A DNA stretch of 64,000 nt from Nymphaea colorata. Its lineage: Eukaryota; Streptophyta; Magnoliopsida; Nymphaeales; Nymphaeaceae. The notes below the pieces were generated by a model. That model saw only the letters and a program-made list of their open reading frames with translations. It was not told where the DNA came from and ran no database searches. The stretch is taken from assembly GCF_008831285.2 (NCBI RefSeq), contig NC_045141.1:17780106-17844105 (forward strand), given 5' to 3'. Shown piece after piece: positions 58,150 through 64,000 of the stretch (position 1 is its first letter; each line of letters opens with the position of its first letter). The translations under genes were made by a program, and so were the position numbers.

Positions 58150-59972
58150 TCTATGATTGATACCACAACACTGGACTCCACACCACCCTTCTTGTCTAGC
58201 AATCAGCACATGGATGTGGAGCCAGCGAAGAGGCTCAAGCCCAAGAGGCAGCCCTTGCCACATTCAGCCATGATGAACTTGCCATGTCGTGGACCCACAG
58301 CAATGGAGCCCATTGTGCTTTTTTTTTTTTTTTCCTTTTTTCAGTATAGAAAGTTAAAAGGGAAGAGAAATGGACCCCATAATGTTTTGGCTTACCCAGT
58401 GCATAGAGACTCTCTGGATCTGTTCTTTATGTCAAACACAGAAAACCAATCAAAAAGATTAATTTATTCAGCAAGCTCGCTAAGCTGCCAAGAAACAATC
58501 AAATACAGGAGACTAAGGAATCCATGTCAACCACATTGGTTGCTCCCAAGAATTCTTAGGGAATACACAATCGTCTTTTTTCCTTTGACTTGATCACATG
58601 CCAAAAAGTTCTCATCCATCTCACTGGCCAATATCTGTAAAATGGAGAGTGGTGCCCACAACTCTTTATCATATTAATTCTTGCTTATTGCTGCTCACCT
58701 TCCCATTGATGATGTTCATGAAAGAGAAAGTTAAGGAAATGTATCACTTATCTGCACAAGCATTCTGTGATTACCAAAGAAATACAAACAGCAACATGGG
58801 AAATGTAAATGCAGGAAAGCACAACAAGAGAGAGTCTAAAGATTGCCTAATGGGGGTAAGCTGTTGCCTGTCTGAAGGGTGGTTGTGAATAAATTTTTCT
58901 ATGGTAGCAGCAATCACAAACCTAACCTGTGCGTACCTAGAGTATTTACTGCTGCCCTCCAAGCATTTCAGGATTGATTTTGCAAAATAAATGATGAATC
59001 CATTACTCTGCATCCAAAAAAAAAAAATCGTTTTCATTTAAGTATTGGCACTAAAACTAAAAAGTGGCAATCAGGGTCTGTAACTCATGCCGAAACTGTA
59101 TATCCGAAACAGTGAACAGCAAACGAGGGAGCTAGAATTCTGTATTAATTATTTAAGCATCGATGTTGACTCCAACCGGGCAGCTAAGAAGCCAGGCCCG
59201 TCTCATCAAGGACGAGAAATCGAAGGAGAAACAACAGAAAAACAGAGAGACGGACCGAGAACTCAGATTGCTTCTACGGAGACTCCAACTCCGACACTTG
59301 CCCGAGACAGGTTACCAGTTGGTTGGCTCGGTTATTCTCAGCCATGATGAAAGGCGCGCTTTACCTGCAGGCCTGGTTGGTGGTGGGGGGTGGTGAAGAG
59401 CAGTAAATGCTTTATGCCTCGGTGCCGCTATTGATTCATCACCATCATTTAAGACACAAAAGACCCCCACCACCTTGGTGCTTTTACCTTGCTTTAAAGC
59501 TTGGTCTCCATTCTTATTTCTCGGATTCAACCCCTCTTACTTGTTTCCTCTCAATATTTCTTTCCTTCTTGAGGCTGTCGTCCTGAACAGAAGGAATTCT
59601 GGTCCCTTCTTCCTTTTCTAGAGCATGATTTGTTGCCTTCTCAGGGAAAGAGCTTCTTGAGTTTTATCATTTTCGGCAATTGGTCGTGGTGATTGTCATG
59701 AATTGCGGGGTCGAAAGAATGGTTCGTGGGGTTCTTCATTTCATATTATTTTTTTCTTGATGGCGGCTTAATGAAGAACCGGTTTCGAAGAGAGCTTATC
59801 TATTTTCTGTTTGTCGCGCACGGGCTTGGAGGATTGTGATTATTTCTAGGCAGGAAACGTGGATTTTTTTTATGGTTGTTGGATTGTTGGGTGGAAAGAA
59901 TCCAGGTTTCTTTCACCCATTTTCTGGTTTTTGTTGCATCTATATTGAAGATTGAAAGGAATTGTATCAATC
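58150..59972. other. Upstream region of the XBAT32-like gene
   Basis: A moderately GC-rich stretch at 58170-58320 has an open frame without family resemblance. CT- and T-rich sequence from about 59400 to the ATG probably contains the promoter and 5'UTR of the XBAT gene. No clear TATA box was chosen. Confidence 0.4.
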
Positions 59973-62325
59973 ATGCGGTTCCTAAGCATGATGGGCAATT
60001 CCTTCGGTTGCTCGGCTTCCGGAGAGCGTCTGGTTTCCGCCGCGAGAGAAGGAGACTTTCAGGAAGCAAAGGCTTTACTGGAATGCAATCCCCGACTTGG
60101 TAGATACTCGACTTTCGGGGTTCGCAATTCACCCCTGCATTACTCGGCTGCTCAGGGACACCATGAGGTAAGTTGATGGACTATTCCTTTGGTGGATCTA
60201 TATCCAGCTTGTTTTCTTCCTCCCACAGTTTATTGAAATCTTTCCTCCTTTTTTTCCCCCTCAGATTGTTTCGCTTTTGCTGGAATCCGGGGTGGACTCA
60301 AATCTCAGGAACTATCGTGGGCAGGTCAGTTATTCTTCTGTTACCGAAGTTCTGATTTGTAATGTGGGGTTGTTTTCTGCCTAGGAAGAGCAATTGATAT
60401 GTATTTTTGGTCCACTAATTTTATTAGTTATCTAATAGATTGTTATGAGTATTGTCTCCTAGATTCTTGATTCGAATTTTTTACATACCTGTTGCAAATC
60501 AATATAGGGGATCATGATTCTCTGGAAGCGAGAGAGCATGCTTATTGATTCCTTTATGTGTCTGTAAATTAGTTACAGATAAGAAAGCGTGACAATAACA
60601 GTGATAAATATGTACATCTGTTTTATGATCTGTAACGTCTTTTAGACGCTGCATTGAGAAGTCCAATTATTTATGATCTGTAACGTTGTTTAGACCCAGT
60701 ATTCAGGAATTAAATGATTAACTGTTGGAAAGTTACAAATAACTGTCATACATAGAGAAGGTTGACCCTTGATCTGCTTGGTTTCTTTGAACAGACAGCA
60801 CTAATGCAGGCGTGTCACCATGGTCACTGGAAAGTCGTTCTGACCCTCATCCTTTACAAAGCCAATGTAAGGTTCCTGCTTTTTATGTGAATTTGCTTGT
60901 GACTCTACTCTGTCTTGTATATGATTTGCTTAGAAGAACAGAGATTCTTTTGAACACACTCCTGTTTCTTTTTGCAGATTCATAAAACAGATTGTCTCAA
61001 CGGATTCACTGCCCTTCATTTTGCTGCAGTGAATGGGCATCCCCGTTGTATCAGGCTCCTCCTTGCCGACTATATTCCTAGTGTGGCAGGAACTTGGGAT
61101 GTTATAAAGACAAATTCATCAACAGATGCATCTAATGTGGCATTGGAAGAGAGGTATATCGGTTGTACCTGTTATATCTAGCATTGTACGTATCGTACGA
61201 TATGGGGCTATATCATACAATACATACCGTTGCTTTTTAAATTTACGATACGATACACCACCTGTAACGCAAATAGGTGGTGTATTGTATGTGTATGCAT
61301 GTATCGTGCAATACACAGCTTGTATCGTACGATACAAGGCAATACACCCCGTATCGCACGATACATGTCTACTTTGAAAATTATGAGGTTAAAAGTTAAA
61401 ACCACACTTTTTCAAACTAATTTTTAAAACTTGCCTCCCTCTTCATTTCTAAACATATATAATAGTTGAAGGAGGGGGAGATTGTGAAAATTTTCGAAAA
61501 GAATAATCAGTTTCACCATGTAATCGTCGACGATTTGAGAGCAGATTTATGCATAGATGGTTGATTCTTGTTCAGATAGAGAGGTTTATATCTTCTATGA
61601 AAGATGAAAATGAGAATGAGATGATAAAGATTATGAATGAAGCTGTTTTCATTTGTTATTTGCATTAATGTTGAACAACTTTGTCTTGTGATGTGATGTA
61701 TAGTGTACGTAAAAATTGGTTTTTGATGTGTTATGGATCTTAATGACTTATGAGTTATTATGTGGATCATCTTATAAATTGTGTTTCTTGATGTCTTAAT
61801 TTATGTTGTGTTACTATATGATATTATGACCACTTATTAATGTTTGTGAAGTAACTTTATACCTATAATAAGCCTGTCAATATGTATAACATGTTTTTTC
61901 ATTAAAAAAAACATAATTTTTTATTTTCTTGATTTATCTGATTTTTCTCTAATTTTTTCTATTTTTTGAATTGAAAAAATAAATTTACGATACACATATG
62001 ATGCATTATGATACTTTACGATACAGCGTATCTATTGGCCGGACAGACACGGCTTACAATATGCTTTTTAAAACATTGGTTATATACTTAATGATTTCTC
62101 TTCAATATCTCTTGGTGGGCATAAAGGCTGATGGTGTTTCCTTTTTTCTATTTACTCTTATCAGCGAACTATCCAGAATCATTAATAAAGCCGCAGATGG
62201 TGGAATAACTGCACTTCATATGGCCGCATTACATGGACATGTTGAGTGTGTGCAGTTTCTTTTGGATCTGGGAGCCTCTGTTTCTAAGGTGACTGTAGAA
62301 GATGGGACAACAATTGACTTGATCG
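59973..62325 (+). CDS. XBAT32-like ankyrin-RING E3 ubiquitin ligase (5' part; continues past the window)
   Basis: A ubiquitin ligase with ankyrin repeats followed by a RING; the Arabidopsis relative XBAT32 acts in ethylene biosynthesis control and lateral root growth. Exons: 59973-60167, 60265-60324, 60795-60866, 60978-61153 and 62165-62325, all GT-AG. The start [20 protein letters not shown] matches the XBAT32 N-terminus; a second ATG at 59991 would give MGNSFGC with a potential myristoylated glycine. Ankyrin repeats: [14 protein letters not shown] (52-65), [11 protein letters not shown] (86-96), [11 protein letters not shown] (exon 4) and [11 protein letters not shown] (exon 5), then [12 protein letters not shown]. 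The usual next exon (further ankyrins) and the RING are not in the remaining 1.7 kb, so intron 5 is long. Intron 4 (1011 bp) carries a repeat insertion. Confidence 0.9.
61160..62060 (+). repeat. CGTATCGTACGATAC-rich element in XBAT intron 4
   Basis: The left part (61185-61370) has many palindromic units such as GTATCGTACGATAC and CGATACGATAC. The right part (61980-62030) has TTTACGATACA and TACGATACAGCGTATC. Between them lies AT-rich sequence. Splitting repeats to the two sides suggests a non-autonomous transposon, but termini and target duplication are not resolved. Confidence 0.55.
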
Positions 62326-63539
62326 GTAACTATCTTATTCTTAAAATGCATTGTTGATCTTTATGAAGCTCCTATTTGTCCTACTTCCTTCTGTTTTCAG
62401 TTCGTCCACATAAGCCTACGAACAAGCGATTCAAAGGATCAACCTTTAAACTGAATGAAGTTATATTTTCTGTATTTTGTTGTAGCCTGTAGGTGAACAA
62501 TAATTTCGAAACATTCTGACAGTTTTTGGCTTTTTTACTACGTGGGTGTTGGTAGGTTAGGAACTGGCAATATACCTTTGATATAGCAGATATTATAAGA
62601 CTTTTAAATCATATAAGTTGTAACCTTCAGTAATCATAGTGTACTACACCTTCTTTCAGATAAGTAATTGATTTTCTTTCCAAGTATCCTACATCTTCTT
62701 CCATTTTTTCAGTTTTGTTGTGCAGTCTGGTGGCACATAAACTTGTTATGCTTTTTCTTTCAGCCCTTTGTCTTCGTATTGCTAAAAATGTGTGTTAAGT
62801 GTCCTATCTAGTAAAATCTTCTGATACGAGGTGTAAATATATCTTCATAAGGTGGGAAAAGTGAGGTTTCTGATTAGTTATCTGGCAGCTTTCATGTTTT
62901 AATTTGTCATTTTCCTTGAAAAACAGGAAACATCTTCAATCATTCATAGAGTTTGATGATGCGCTTGTAGTTCATTTTTGAGCATCAATGTGCTGTTGCA
63001 GATTCAACCAGCTTAAACCCGAATATCTTCAACTACGCACTAGCTGCATTAGTTAGCTTTCTCTCTGTGCACATCGACACTTTATTTCCCTAATTACCGT
63101 AATGTAATTTTCCAAGCAACTTCAGAATAGGAAGATGTCTCAGTGGCATGAGCAAAATGCTACTTGTCTCAACCTCCTTCCAGCTCTATGTGTCCACATG
63201 CTGAATCAAGGTTTCTGGGTCTTGAATCTCTTGACCCCTTGTACTTCACAATCTGGACTAGAATGTCCAAGTCAAGCAATTCTTGTGCATCAATATTTTT
63301 TCCTTTAGTTTTGGTCCTTCTACGTAACCAATCTGATCATTTAGAAGTTTCTTTTGTACCAATTCCAATTTTCAGACTACCAATGGTTTGCTAATTAATT
63401 TCCTGCACTTTTAGGAAATTGTAGATAAATGATGTTGTTCCGGAAATTCAACCTACAAAATGTGCTTCTTATATCTAATGTGACCTGTAGGTTCCTAACA
63501 TTTTCTGATTTGTAGAAAAGAAGACCGCAATGTTGTAAC
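62326..63539 (+). other. XBAT intron 5 (5' part)
   Basis: It follows donor GGTAAC at 62325-62330. No further XBAT exon was recognised to the window end; the ORFs here are intronic noise. Confidence 0.6.
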
Positions 63540-64000
63540 AGGTGAATCATAATGCCTACCGGTCAGGCTGACCTATACGCAGTCTTGTAACATAACGTAA
63601 TGTATCATAAACATATCACAAAATTATTTTCTTAATTCATAAAAAATAAGAAAAATCAGAAAAATAGAAAAAAATTAAAAAATCATGAAAAATGTGTTCT
63701 ATCTGAAAAACTCATCATGCATGTAATTAGCATTCATGATTCATCATTTATAAGCCATAATATGTTCACAACACATTAAAAAATAAAACAAATATCTTCA
63801 TAAAATAAATAGAAACCTGTGATAAACTTTAGAAAACAGGAGAAATGTATATAAAACTTGAAATTGAGAGATTGAATACCTTTTGTAGAAGAAGAAGCAC
63901 AAAAGCCCTCTTTTTTCTAAACACAAATGGGTTTCCAATGAGCAAATATCTCTTCAAACCAGTGATTTCTCCCTCAAATGGATGATTTATTTGGCAAATT
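63540..64000 (-). repeat. Inverted relative of the intron 4 element (cut by window edge)
   Basis: On the - strand, 63700-63550 reads GATTTTTTAATTTTTTTCTA, then GATACATTACGTTATGTTAC and GCGTATAGGTCAGCCTGACC. This parallels 61920-62045 (CTAATTTTTTCTATTTTTTG, GATACTTTACGATACAGCGT, TTGGCCGGACAGACACGG). The two copies face opposite ways around exon 5. Confidence 0.5.

Noticed and set aside
58069..58593. 174-codon open frame
   Set aside because: It starts in a TA/GA microsatellite and runs through a poly-T tract; no recognised domain.

Overview
The window is nuclear DNA from a flowering plant. Its genes are plant families with GT-AG introns: a CNGC channel, a cell-wall invertase with the plant-specific 9-nt mini-exon, plant natriuretic peptide (EG45-like) genes, an ATL RING-H2 ligase and an XBAT ankyrin ligase. 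They sit in AT-rich DNA full of small transposons and microsatellites. There are no bacterial operons or CRISPR arrays. The lineage cannot be fixed from sequence alone. All exon models are read by eye from splice sites and family motifs.

Layout. 2-316 is the 3' end of a CNGC channel gene. 3207-6432 is a complete seven-exon cell-wall invertase on the + strand, with a candidate TATA box and 5'UTR intron starting near 1.9 kb. About 7.7-24.5 kb is a locally duplicated block. It carries three apparently intact natriuretic-peptide-like genes (12.0-13.1, 16.5-17.6 and 20.8-21.7 kb), a decayed fourth copy (23.0-23.7 kb) and a fragment of a further unit (24.3-24.6 kb). Its spacers hold MITEs and a broken copia reverse transcriptase (13.9-14.5 kb, - strand). 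27086-32524 is a young, structurally complete Ty1/copia retrotransposon with an uninterrupted 1394-residue polyprotein, 340/339-bp LTRs and a perfect 5-bp target duplication. 39866-41326 (- strand) is an intronless ATL-type RING-H2 gene. 41.3-59.9 kb is gene-poor, with hAT, CACTA and PIF/Harbinger-like MITEs, a U6 snRNA pseudogene, minisatellites and microsatellites. 59973 to the right edge is the first five exons of an XBAT32-like ubiquitin ligase, whose introns carry two oppositely oriented copies of a CGTATCG-rich repeat.

The genes do not form one pathway. The invertase and the natriuretic-peptide-like proteins are predicted to be secreted to the apoplast. The CNGC, ATL and XBAT genes are signalling or protein-turnover genes. 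The most notable local biology is the natriuretic-peptide-like cluster. Its copies share a promoter module with a W-box-like core, and one copy appears to have read past its ancestral stop codon into a new C-terminal tail.
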